NCBI RefSeq assembly: GCF_017356265.1
Contig: NZ_JAFNAW010000041.1
Span: 1-55,767 of the forward strand
Source: Paracoccus fontiphilus
GTDB lineage: Bacteria; Pseudomonadota; Alphaproteobacteria; Rhodobacterales; Rhodobacteraceae
Reading direction: 5' to 3'
DNA length: 55,767 bases
Below, in pieces: positions 8,587 through 16,278 of this stretch. The position numbers and the translations under genes are program-made. The notes beneath the pieces were generated by a model. It saw nothing but the letters and a program-made list of their open reading frames with translations. It searched no databases and had not been told where the DNA came from. Within the stretch, counting starts at the first letter, position 1. Each line of letters opens with the position of its first letter.

Positions 8587-9699
8587 ATGAACCTGCGCAA
8601 CACCTTCAATCTGGGCGTCAAGGAATTGCGCGGGCTCTGGCGCGATCCGGTGATGCTGGTGCTGATCGTCTATTCCTTTTCGCTCTCGATCTGGACCTCT
8701 GCGAACGTCTCGCCCGAGGCGCTGACGAATGCCGCGATCTCGATCGTGGATGAGGATCAGTCGCATCTCTCCGCCCGCATCACCTCGGCCTTTTATCCGC
8801 CCTATTTTGTCGAGCCGCAGATGACCACGACGGCCGAGATGGATCGGCGGATGGATCAGGGGCTGGATACTTTTGCGCTGAACATCCCACCGGATTTCGC
8901 GCGCGATGTGCTGGCCGGAAAAAACCCGGCGATCCAGCTGAATATCGACGCGACAAGGATGAGCCAGGCCTTCACCGGCGGCGGCTATATCCAGCAGATC
9001 GTGTCCTCCGAGGTTTCGGAATATGTGGCGGGCTACCGGGCCGAGACCGCGCTGCCGGTCGATCTGGCGCTCCGCGCGCGGTATAATCCCTCGCTGGATC
9101 CGAAGTGGTTCGGCGCGATTTCCGCCGTGATCCGGTCGATCACCATGCTGTCGCTGGTGCTGACCGGCGCGGCGCTGATCCGCGAAAAGGAACATGGCAC
9201 GGTCGAGCACCTGCTGGTCATGCCCGTCACCCCGACCGAGATCATGTTTTCCAAGATCTGGTCGATGGGGCTGGTGGTGCTGCTGGGGTCGATCTTTTCG
9301 CTAAGTGTTGTGGTGCAGGCGCTGATGGCGGTTCCGGTGCAGGGCTCGGTCGTGCTGTTTCTTGCGGGCGCGGTGCTGATGGTTTTCGCCATGACGGGGC
9401 TTGGAATTTTCCTTGCCACCATCGCCGGGTCGATGCCGCAATTCGCGCTTTTGCTGATGATGGCGCTTTTGCCGCTGCAGGTGCTGTCAGGCGCGATGAC
9501 GCCGCGGGAATCCATGCCAGAGATCATCCAGACCATCATGCTTGCAGCCCCCAACACGCATTTCATCATCCTCTCGCAGGGCATCTTGTTCCGAGGTGCG
9601 GGGCTTGACGTGGTCTGGCCCCAGTTCGCGGCGCTGGCGGCGATCGGGGTGGCGCTGTTCTGGCTGGCACTGATACGATTCAAGAAATTCCTGCGGTAA
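8587..9699 (+). CDS. ABC-2-type permease, YhhJ-like
   Basis: A 370-residue inner-membrane protein with an ABC-2 fold: one N-terminal helix (about 20-40), a long periplasmic domain (about 45-175) and five further helices to the C-terminus. The segments EHGTVEHLLVMPVTPTEIMFSKI and LSGAMTPRESMPEIIQTIM are typical of the family. The start is 8 bases after the rbbA stop, with GAGGGGCG acting as ribosome-binding site. It is probably the second permease half of the exporter formed with the RbbA-like fusion and the HlyD adaptor. Substrates are unknown. The gene is intact and of normal length. Confidence 0.92.
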   Translation: MNLRNTFNLGVKELRGLWRDPVMLVLIVYSFSLSIWTSANVSPEALTNAAISIVDEDQSHLSARITSAFYPPYFVEPQMTTTAEMDRRMDQGLDTFALNIPPDFARDVLAGKNPAIQLNIDATRMSQAFTGGGYIQQIVSSEVSEYVAGYRAETALPVDLALRARYNPSLDPKWFGAISAVIRSITMLSLVLTGAALIREKEHGTVEHLLVMPVTPTEIMFSKIWSMGLVVLLGSIFSLSVVVQALMAVPVQGSVVLFLAGAVLMVFAMTGLGIFLATIAGSMPQFALLLMMALLPLQVLSGAMTPRESMPEIIQTIMLAAPNTHFIILSQGILFRGAGLDVVWPQFAALAAIGVALFWLALIRFKKFLR

Positions 9700-9704
9700 G
9701 GCAT

Positions 9705-10784
9705 ATGTTGGGCCGCCTGCTTCTGATCCTGACGCTTGCGCTTGCAGGCTGCGCTGCGCGTCCGGGGCCGGAAGTTCTGGCCCCCGATGCCGGTGCCCTG
9801 CCCGAGGGCGCCCGCCTTGTCCGGGTGCTGACCATGACCACCCGCGCGCCCGAGGCAAATCTGCCGGGGGCCTTTGGCGACTCTCGCTCCATCCGGCCAA
9901 GCTGGCTGGAATACGAGGTCTCGGTGCCGCCTGGCCATCGGCCGGGAAAGATTGAATGGCCGGATCGCAATGGCAGCAGCGCCGACCGGAATTTCGTGGT
10001 GCGCAGCCGGCAGACGCTTAGCCGTGACGCCTTTGCAAAGCGTCTCTCGCGCGAGGGGGTCGGGCTTTATGTCCACGGCTTCAACACCCGCTTTCATGAG
10101 GCCTTGTTCCGCACCGCGCAGCTTTCGGTCGATGCGCAAATCGAGGAAAAGCCCGTCCTTTTTACATGGCCCTCGGCAGGCTATCCGGGCGCCTATCTGG
10201 CTGATCGTGACGCGTCTGACTTTTCCCGCGCGGCGCTTGCCGATCTGCTGCGGCTTTTGACAAAGGGTCGGTCCGCTTCCGACGCGGTGCCGGTGCTGGC
10301 TCACAGCATGGGCGCGCGGCTGACGATGGAGACGCTGGTGCAACTGCGTCTTGCCGGGCGGGACGATGTGCTGGACCGGATCGAGGTCATCCTTGCCGCC
10401 CCGGATATTGATATCGATCTTTTCCGCGCCCAGATGGTCAGCCTTGGGCCGATGAAGCATCCCATCACGGTGCTCGTCTCCTCGGACGATCTGGCGCTGA
10501 AACTGTCGTCGCAGCTTTCGGCACGTCGGATACGGCTTGGGCTTGTCGATGTGCGTGATCCGGCGGTCCAGCGCCTGGCGGTCGCGACCGGAATACGGAT
10601 CGTGGATATTACCGATATTCCGACCGATGATCCCGCCCACAGCCGCTATGTCGGCCTGCTTTCCGGCGAGGCCGGGGCTGTGGTTGAAAACACCCTTTTC
10701 GGTGAGGTACGCTTGGCGGGGGCCTTTGTCTTCAATCAGGTCGGTGGTGTCTTCACTGGCATCGGTGATGTGCTGGCGGATTGA
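9705..10784 (+). CDS. Lipoprotein alpha/beta hydrolase of the DUF900 type
   Basis: A 359-residue predicted lipoprotein: the signal peptide is followed by a lipobox LALAGC with Cys at 16, so it should be anchored on the periplasmic face. The remainder fits the DUF900 esterase-like family, with an oxyanion-loop HGFN (VGLYVHGFNTRF) and the nucleophile elbow AHSMGA. It starts five bases after the permease stop, so it belongs to the exporter operon. The substrate cannot be told. An enzyme acting on exported lipids or envelope material is a reasonable guess. Genes of this family also occur alone, so the link to export rests only on spacing. Confidence 0.82.
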   Translation: MLGRLLLILTLALAGCAARPGPEVLAPDAGALPEGARLVRVLTMTTRAPEANLPGAFGDSRSIRPSWLEYEVSVPPGHRPGKIEWPDRNGSSADRNFVVRSRQTLSRDAFAKRLSREGVGLYVHGFNTRFHEALFRTAQLSVDAQIEEKPVLFTWPSAGYPGAYLADRDASDFSRAALADLLRLLTKGRSASDAVPVLAHSMGARLTMETLVQLRLAGRDDVLDRIEVILAAPDIDIDLFRAQMVSLGPMKHPITVLVSSDDLALKLSSQLSARRIRLGLVDVRDPAVQRLAVATGIRIVDITDIPTDDPAHSRYVGLLSGEAGAVVENTLFGEVRLAGAFVFNQVGGVFTGIGDVLAD

Positions 10785-11015
10785 GGCCGCGGCCTTGGCC
10801 CGGCGTTGGTGCCAGCGGCATTGGCCGGGTCATGGCCTCGACGTCGCGCCGTTTTGCCGGTAATCGTCCATGATGATCAGGGCAGGGACAGGGGATTCCG
10901 TGTCCGCCGCCGGACGCCGATGCTTTGCCTGTTCAGTCCGGGGGCGGCTGTTTCGGCGGTTTGACGGCGCTTTACGACATGTCGTCGGCATCGGGCCTTG
11001 GGCGCAATGCCTATG

Positions 11016-11033
11016 TTCAAGAAAAATCTTGAA
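11016..11033. repeat. Inverted repeat next to the FNR box
   Basis: TTCAAGA-AAAA-TCTTGAA, with 7-base perfect arms around a 4-base centre. It ends four bases before the FNR-type box. It could be a second regulator site or a weak hairpin; no family is assigned. Confidence 0.45.
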
Positions 11034-11037
11034 CTCT

Positions 11038-11051
11038 TTGATTTCAATCAA
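11038..11051. promoter_or_regulatory. FNR/FnrP/Nnr-type binding site
   Basis: TTGATTTCAATCAA is a perfect match to the consensus TTGAT-N4-ATCAA of FNR-family regulators, 51 bases before the PHA synthase start. If used as a class II site centred at -41.5, the transcription start would fall near 11086. It implies induction under oxygen limitation (FnrP type) or by nitric oxide (Nnr type); the box alone does not distinguish them. Confidence 0.75.
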
Positions 11052-11102
11052 CACTCGTTGATAGTTCTGTGCTAACTTCCGCCGGTAAATTGGAGACGCG
11101 AC

Positions 11103-12860
11103 ATGGCCCTTACTCCCAAATCAGATGGCTCGGGTGCAACCGGCGATGAAAGCCTTGGCATCGAGGCTTTTCAGGCCGTTGACCGCATACGAGAGGCGCT
11201 CTCGGGACAGCTCAGCGGCGGGGTCTCGCCCGGCTCGCTGATGATGGCCTATGTCGACTGGGCCTTTCATCTGGCGCAGGCACCGGGCAAGCAGATGGAA
11301 CTGGGCGTCAAGGCGGGCCGCAAATGGCAGCGTCTCATGGCGCATCTGATGGCCTCGGCGATGGATCCGCAGGCCGCGCCGGTCATCACGCCCTTGCCGG
11401 GCGACCGCCGTTTCGCCGGTGAAGCCTGGGCGAAACCGCCCTTCAGCTGGATGTCGCAGGCTTTCCTGCTGCAGCAGCAATGGCTGCATAACGTCACCCA
11501 TGAGGTTCCGGGCGTGACGAAGCACCACGAGGATGTGGTGTCTTTTGCCGCGAAACAGATCCTTGATGTCTGTGCGCCTTCGAACAACCCTTTTACCAAT
11601 CCCGAGGTTGTGGCACGGACCTGGGCTACCGGAGGCATGAACCTTGTGAAGGGCTGGCAGAACTGGCTGCAGGACGTCGTCCGCCAGATCCGGCAGGAGC
11701 CGCCAGAGGGTGTCGAGGCCTTTACACCGGGTCGCGATGTGGCGGTGACGCCGGGCAAGGTAATCTTCCGCAACCACCTGATCGAACTGATCCAGTATAC
11801 GCCCACGACAGAAACCGTGCACCCCGAGCCGGTGCTGATCGTTCCGGCCTGGATCATGAAATACTATATCCTCGACCTCAGCCCGGAGAATTCACTGATC
11901 CGCTGGCTGGTGGCGCAGGGCCACACGGTTTTCGCCATTTCCTGGCGCAATCCGGGTGCAGAGGATCGTGATCTGACGCTGGAGGATTATCGCCGGCTGG
12001 GCGTGATGGCCGCGTTGGATGAGATCACCCGTCTAATGCCCGATCAGAAAATCCACGCCACCGGCTATTGTCTGGGTGGCACTTTGCTGTCGATCGCGGC
12101 GGCTGCCATGGCGGGGAAGGGGGACGCGCGTCTCGCCTCGCTGACGCTGCTTGCCGCGCAGGTCGATTTCGCCGAACCGGGCGAGCTTGCGTTGTTCATC
12201 GACCCAAGCCAGCTGCATCTTCTTGAAAGCATGATGTGGAACCGCGGCTATCTCTCTGCCGATCAGATGGCGGGGGCGTTTCAGCTTTTGCGCTCGAATG
12301 ACCTCATCTGGTCCCGGATGGTGCGCGATTACATGATGGGCGAGCGGACGGCGATGAATGATCTCATGGCCTGGAATGCCGACAGCACCCGGATGCCCTA
12401 TCGGATGCATGCCGAATATCTGCGCAGGCTTTATCTGAATAATGAGCTTTCTTCGGGACGCTTCACCGCCGGGGGCAAGACAGTTCTGTTGCAGAACATC
12501 CGGGTGCCGATCTTTGCCGTCGGGACCGAGCGCGATCATGTCGCACCCTGGAAGTCGGTCTACAAAATCCACCAGTTCACCGATTGCGAGGTGACTTTCG
12601 CGCTGACGTCGGGCGGGCATAATGCGGGGATCGTCTCTCCTCCCGGTCACCCGCGCCGCCGCTACCGGCTGGCGACCCGCGCCCATGACGACGCGCTTTT
12701 GCCGCCCGAGACCTGGGTCGAGGCCAATCCTGCAACCGAGGGTTCGTGGTGGACGCCCTGGCAGGCCTGGCTTGCCGCGCGTTCGGGTGCCCCCGCCGCG
12801 CCGCCCGCAATGGGCAACGCGCTGGCAGATGCGCCCGGCACATATGTTTTCCAGAGGTGA
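11103..12860 (+). CDS. phaC: Class I poly(3-hydroxyalkanoate) synthase-like protein
   Basis: A 585-residue cytoplasmic enzyme of the PhaC family, which polymerises (R)-3-hydroxyacyl-CoA into polyester granules. The PhaC N-terminal domain (about 75-240) is followed by an alpha/beta-hydrolase fold. The lipase-like box GYCLGG gives the nucleophile Cys323; the other triad members are Asp478 (GTERDHVAP) and His506 (TSGGHNAGI). The C-terminal region, with SPPGHPRRRYRL and WWTPWQAWL, is also typical. It is the first gene of an operon with a hydratase/phosphotransacetylase fusion, acetate kinase and a FabI-like reductase, behind an FNR-type box. No phasin or phaAB is present, so it may be a second synthase with a specialised role. 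Confidence 0.93.
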   Translation: MALTPKSDGSGATGDESLGIEAFQAVDRIREALSGQLSGGVSPGSLMMAYVDWAFHLAQAPGKQMELGVKAGRKWQRLMAHLMASAMDPQAAPVITPLPGDRRFAGEAWAKPPFSWMSQAFLLQQQWLHNVTHEVPGVTKHHEDVVSFAAKQILDVCAPSNNPFTNPEVVARTWATGGMNLVKGWQNWLQDVVRQIRQEPPEGVEAFTPGRDVAVTPGKVIFRNHLIELIQYTPTTETVHPEPVLIVPAWIMKYYILDLSPENSLIRWLVAQGHTVFAISWRNPGAEDRDLTLEDYRRLGVMAALDEITRLMPDQKIHATGYCLGGTLLSIAAAAMAGKGDARLASLTLLAAQVDFAEPGELALFIDPSQLHLLESMMWNRGYLSADQMAGAFQLLRSNDLIWSRMVRDYMMGERTAMNDLMAWNADSTRMPYRMHAEYLRRLYLNNELSSGRFTAGGKTVLLQNIRVPIFAVGTERDHVAPWKSVYKIHQFTDCEVTFALTSGGHNAGIVSPPGHPRRRYRLATRAHDDALLPPETWVEANPATEGSWWTPWQAWLAARSGAPAAPPAMGNALADAPGTYVFQR

Positions 12861-12864
12861 CAAG

Positions 12865-14259
12865 ATGACCGGCACTCTGACCAACTATCTGTTTCACCAG
12901 ATGAAAATCGGCGACCGCGCCAGTCTTGTCCGCCACGTCGGTCCCAAGGATATTGAATTGTTCGCCGCTGTTTCCGGCGACGCCAACCCCGCGCATCTGG
13001 ATGCCGGTTTCGCCGCCCATGGGCCGTTTGGCCATGTCGTGGTGCACGGCATGTGGACTGCGGCGCTGATTTCGGCGGTGCTGGGCACCCGCCTGCCGGG
13101 GCCGGGGACGATCTATCTCGACCAGCAGATCCGCTTTAACAAGCCGGTTTCGCCAGGCGATACCATCACCGCCGAAGTTGAAGTGGCCGAGCTGATCGAG
13201 GGCAAGAACCGTGTCCGCCTGACGACCACCGCCCGCAATCAGCGGGGCGAGGTGGTGCTTTCGGGCGAGGCGCTGGTGCTGGCCCCGGTCGAGCAGGTGA
13301 CCTGGGTGCCGGGTGACCTTCCCGAGGCGGTGGTCCTGCCGAAGGGGCGCTGGCAGGGCTTTGTCGAAGAGGCCCGCGCATTGCCCCCGGTGCGGGCGGC
13401 GGTGGTGCATCCCTGTTCGAAATCCGCGATCCTTGGCGCGATCGAGGTGCGCGACGAAGGCCTGCTTGACCCGATCCTGATCGGTCCCGGCGCAAAGATT
13501 CGCGCGGCGGCCGCCGAGGCCGGGGTCTCGCTTGACGGCTTCCGGATCGAGGAGACAGAGCACAGCCATGCAGCGGCGGCGCGGGCGGTGGAACTGGCGG
13601 CCTGTGGCAAGGTCCAGGTGTTGGTCAAGGGCAGCCTGCATTCCGATGAACTGCTTGCGGCGGTGGTTTCGAAAAGCGGCGGCCTGCGCACCGAACGCCG
13701 GATCAGCCATGTCTATGCGATGGATGTGCCCGCCTATCGCAAGCCGGTGATCGTCACCGATGCCGCGATCAATATCGCACCGACATTAGAGCATAAGCGC
13801 GACATCTGCCAGAATGCCGTCGATCTGATGCGGCTTCTGGGGCGCGATCAGCCGAAGGTCGCGGTGCTGGCGGCGGTCGAGACGGTGAACGCGACGATGC
13901 CCGCCACGCTGGATGCCGCCGCGCTGACGGTGATGGCGGCTCGAGGCCAGATCACGGGCGCGCTGGTTGACGGGCCGCTGGCCTTCGACAATGCGATCAG
14001 CCCCGAGGCGGTGGCGACGAAGGGCATCGTCTCGCAGGTGGCGGGCGAGGCCGATATTCTTCTGGTGCCGGATCTCGAGGCCGGGAACATGCTTGCCAAA
14101 CAGCTGATCTATTTCGCGGGCGCCACGGCCGCGGGGCTGGTTCTGGGCGCACGGGTGCCAATCGTTCTGACAAGCCGGGCGGATCCTTTATCGGCCCGCA
14201 TCGCCTCGGCTGCGCTGGCCAAGCTGGTCGCGGTCCGCAAAGCGGAGGGGAAGGCGTGA
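12865..14259 (+). CDS. Bifunctional (R)-specific enoyl-CoA hydratase / phosphate acetyl(butyryl)transferase
   Basis: A 464-residue fusion. The N-terminal MaoC-like hot-dog domain (about 10-140) carries the hydratase-2 motif GDANPAHLD, with Asp39 and His44, which adds water to enoyl-CoA to give (R)-3-hydroxyacyl-CoA, the PhaC substrate. The C-terminal domain (about 165-460) is a Pta/Ptb-type acyltransferase converting acyl-CoA and phosphate to acyl phosphate (ISHVYAMDVPAYRKPVIVTDAAINIAPTLEHK; LVPDLEAGNMLAKQL). ATG 12865 is four bases after the phaC stop and has AGAGG upstream; longer in-frame extensions run through phaC and are rejected. Its stop overlaps the ackA start. Acyl-chain preference cannot be read by eye. 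Confidence 0.92.
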   Translation: MTGTLTNYLFHQMKIGDRASLVRHVGPKDIELFAAVSGDANPAHLDAGFAAHGPFGHVVVHGMWTAALISAVLGTRLPGPGTIYLDQQIRFNKPVSPGDTITAEVEVAELIEGKNRVRLTTTARNQRGEVVLSGEALVLAPVEQVTWVPGDLPEAVVLPKGRWQGFVEEARALPPVRAAVVHPCSKSAILGAIEVRDEGLLDPILIGPGAKIRAAAAEAGVSLDGFRIEETEHSHAAAARAVELAACGKVQVLVKGSLHSDELLAAVVSKSGGLRTERRISHVYAMDVPAYRKPVIVTDAAINIAPTLEHKRDICQNAVDLMRLLGRDQPKVAVLAAVETVNATMPATLDAAALTVMAARGQITGALVDGPLAFDNAISPEAVATKGIVSQVAGEADILLVPDLEAGNMLAKQLIYFAGATAAGLVLGARVPIVLTSRADPLSARIASAALAKLVAVRKAEGKA

Positions 14260-15425
14260 CCCGCGATCTGATCCTGACATTCAACACCGGATCCTCGACT
14301 ATCAAGCTGGGGTTTTACGCACTGGAGGCCGCCGCGCCGCGCCCGCTGGCCTCGGGCGTGATCGATTTCCGCGATGAGCCTTTCGAAGTGCGCCTGACGC
14401 GCGAGGGCAAGACCTTTTCAGGCCCGATCACAGCGGATCCCGGCGATCTGACAGCCGTGCTGAACCAGGCTTTTGCCTGGCTGGCCGGGCATTTCAATCT
14501 TTCGCGCCTTGCGGTGATCGGCCATCGGGTTGTGCATGGCGGCGATGTCTTCACAGGACCAGCCCGGATCACCGATCAGGTGATCGCGCAGATCGACGCG
14601 CTGGCGCGGCTTGCGCCGCTGCATCAGCCGCAAAGCCTTGCGCTGATCCGGGCGATGCGGGGGCTTTACCCCGATGTGCCACAGACAGCCTCTTTCGACA
14701 CGGCGTTTCATGCCACCAACCCGCCCCTGATCCGCCGCTTTGCCCTGCCGCGCGCGCTTTATGATCAGGGGATCAAGCGCTATGGCTTTCATGGTCTCTC
14801 CTACCGCTATATCGCCGGGCAACTGGGCGATCTGGCCACCGATGCAAAGGTGGTCGCCGCACATCTGGGCAGCGGCGCAAGCCTTTGTGCGATCCGGGGC
14901 GGCAAGAGCATCGACAGCTCGATGGGGTTTTCGACGCTGGACGGCATCCCGATGGCGACGCGTTCGGGTGCGCTGGACCCCGGCGTGATCCTGCATCTGA
15001 TGGGCGAAATGGGGCAAAGCCTGAAACAGGTCGAGACCATGCTCTATCGTGAAAGCGGCCTTCTGGGCGTGTCGGGTTTCGAGGCTGACAGCCGCGAGCT
15101 GATGGCCAGCACGCGCCCAGAGGCTGCCGAGGCGATCGACCTCTTTTGCCTGCGCATCGCGGGCGAGGTGGCACGGTTGGCGACCAGCATGGGCGGGATC
15201 GATGCGCTGGTCTTCACGGCAGGAATCGGCGAGCATCAGCCCGGTATCCGCGCCCGTGTCGCCGCGCGGCTGGCCTGGCTTGGGGCAGAGCTTGACCCCG
15301 ATGCCAATGAAGCAGGGTCGCGCAGGATCAGCACCGCCGCCAGCCGGGTGCAGCTTCTTGTCATTCCGACCGATGAGGAAAGCATCATCGCCCAGGAGGC
15401 CGTCAGCGAAGAGGCAGCGACATGA
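14256..15425 (+). CDS. ackA: Acetate (propionate/butyrate) kinase
   Basis: A 389-residue acetokinase-family enzyme that makes ATP from acyl phosphate, the partner of the upstream acyltransferase. Family signatures are present: LILTFNTGSSTIKLGFY at the N-terminus, HRVVHGGDVF, the SFDTAFH loop, RYGFHGLSYRYI, AHLGSGASLCAI and FTAGIGEH. The GTG start at 14256 overlaps the preceding TGA, and the stop overlaps the next ATG, so translation is coupled through the operon. The length is normal. Together with the upstream acyltransferase it can yield ATP by substrate-level phosphorylation, which agrees with the FNR-type box in front of the operon. Confidence 0.95.
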   Translation: MTRDLILTFNTGSSTIKLGFYALEAAAPRPLASGVIDFRDEPFEVRLTREGKTFSGPITADPGDLTAVLNQAFAWLAGHFNLSRLAVIGHRVVHGGDVFTGPARITDQVIAQIDALARLAPLHQPQSLALIRAMRGLYPDVPQTASFDTAFHATNPPLIRRFALPRALYDQGIKRYGFHGLSYRYIAGQLGDLATDAKVVAAHLGSGASLCAIRGGKSIDSSMGFSTLDGIPMATRSGALDPGVILHLMGEMGQSLKQVETMLYRESGLLGVSGFEADSRELMASTRPEAAEAIDLFCLRIAGEVARLATSMGGIDALVFTAGIGEHQPGIRARVAARLAWLGAELDPDANEAGSRRISTAASRVQLLVIPTDEESIIAQEAVSEEAAT

Positions 15426-16186
15426 TTGATCTGAAAGGCAAACGCGGCCTCGTGGTTGGCGTGGCGAATGAGGCCAGCATCGCCGCCGGTTGCGCCAGGG
15501 CCTTTCGCGCGGCGGGGGCAGAGCTGGCGCTGACCTTTCTTAATGAAAAGGCCCGGCCATGGGTCGAACCCGTGGCGCAGGAAGTGGGTGCGCCGCTGTT
15601 CCTTCCTTGCGATGTGCGTGAACCCGGCCAGTTGGAAGCCGTGTTTGACCGCATTACCGCTGAATGGGGGCGGCTTGATTTTCTGCTTCATGCCATCGCC
15701 TTCGCCCCGCGCGAGGATCTGCACACCAGCGTTGTCAACGCTTCGGCCGAAGGTTTTGCGACGGCGATGGATATCTCTTGCCACTCCTTCCTGCGCATGG
15801 CGCGGCTGGCGCGGCCTTTGATGCAGGCGGGTGGTTCGCTGATCACGGTCAGCTTTTACGGCGCGGATCGGGTGGTCGAGAATTACAACCTCATGGGTCC
15901 GGTAAAGGCCGCGCTGGAGGCTTCGGTCCGCTATGCGGCGGCCGATCTGGCGGGCGAAGGGATTCGTGCCTTTTCGCTTTCAACCGGTCCGGTCAAGACC
16001 CGCGCCGCCTCGGGGATCGACCGGTTCGATGCGCTGATGGATAAGATTCGCGCCCGTACGCCTGCGGGAAAACTGGTAAGCATCGAAGAGATCGGTACGC
16101 TGGCGGCCTTTCTGGCAACCGAGGCCGCAAGTCCCATGAGCGGATCGGTGGTCTATGCCGATAACGGATTTCACACCACCGCCTGA
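15422..16186 (+). CDS. fabI: FabI-type enoyl-[acyl-carrier-protein] reductase
   Basis: A 254-residue NAD(P)H-dependent reductase of the FabI branch of the SDR superfamily. The cofactor region LKGKRGLVVGVANEASIAAGCARAF lacks the classical GxxxGxG, as in FabI. The active-site Tyr-x6-Lys is present in NYNLMGPVKAAL. The C-terminal DNGFH matches FabI. It starts with a four-base overlap on ackA, making it the fourth gene of the operon. A second FabI outside the core fatty-acid cluster may reduce crotonyl-type substrates as an electron sink, or simply feed lipid synthesis; the sequence cannot decide. Confidence 0.9.
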   Translation: MIDLKGKRGLVVGVANEASIAAGCARAFRAAGAELALTFLNEKARPWVEPVAQEVGAPLFLPCDVREPGQLEAVFDRITAEWGRLDFLLHAIAFAPREDLHTSVVNASAEGFATAMDISCHSFLRMARLARPLMQAGGSLITVSFYGADRVVENYNLMGPVKAALEASVRYAAADLAGEGIRAFSLSTGPVKTRAASGIDRFDALMDKIRARTPAGKLVSIEEIGTLAAFLATEAASPMSGSVVYADNGFHTTA

Positions 16187-16278
16187 GGCAGGCGCGGGGC
16201 CCCGCCCTTGACCGGAAGGCGGATCCGGGGCAAAGCGGAATCAACATCAGTTGACAGCATTCTGACAGGCGCCGCCGC

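Larger units (their letters stand above)
10785..11102. other. Intergenic regulatory region upstream of the PHA synthase operon
   Basis: No credible gene is seen in these 318 bases. The last 90 bases are clearly AT-richer than the surroundings and hold an inverted repeat (11016-11033) and a perfect FNR-type box (11038-11051). The sequence GGAGACGCGAC before the ATG at 11103 provides the ribosome-binding site. No obvious hairpin terminator for the upstream operon was found. Confidence 0.7.

Noticed and set aside
6255..10640. Long minus-strand frames opposite the exporter operon
   Set aside because: Antisense to rbbA and the permease genes, no recognisable domains, composition typical of shadow frames.
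10870..11061. A short plus-strand frame between the hydrolase and phaC genes
   Set aside because: It crosses the FNR box and the inverted repeat, has no ribosome-binding site and shows no coding bias.
16241..16256. TCAAC-ATCA-GTTGA before gltS as an FNR site
   Set aside because: It has the size of an FNR box but the wrong half-site (GTTGA/TCAAC instead of TTGAT/ATCAA). The overlapping TTGACA has no matching -10 at normal spacing.
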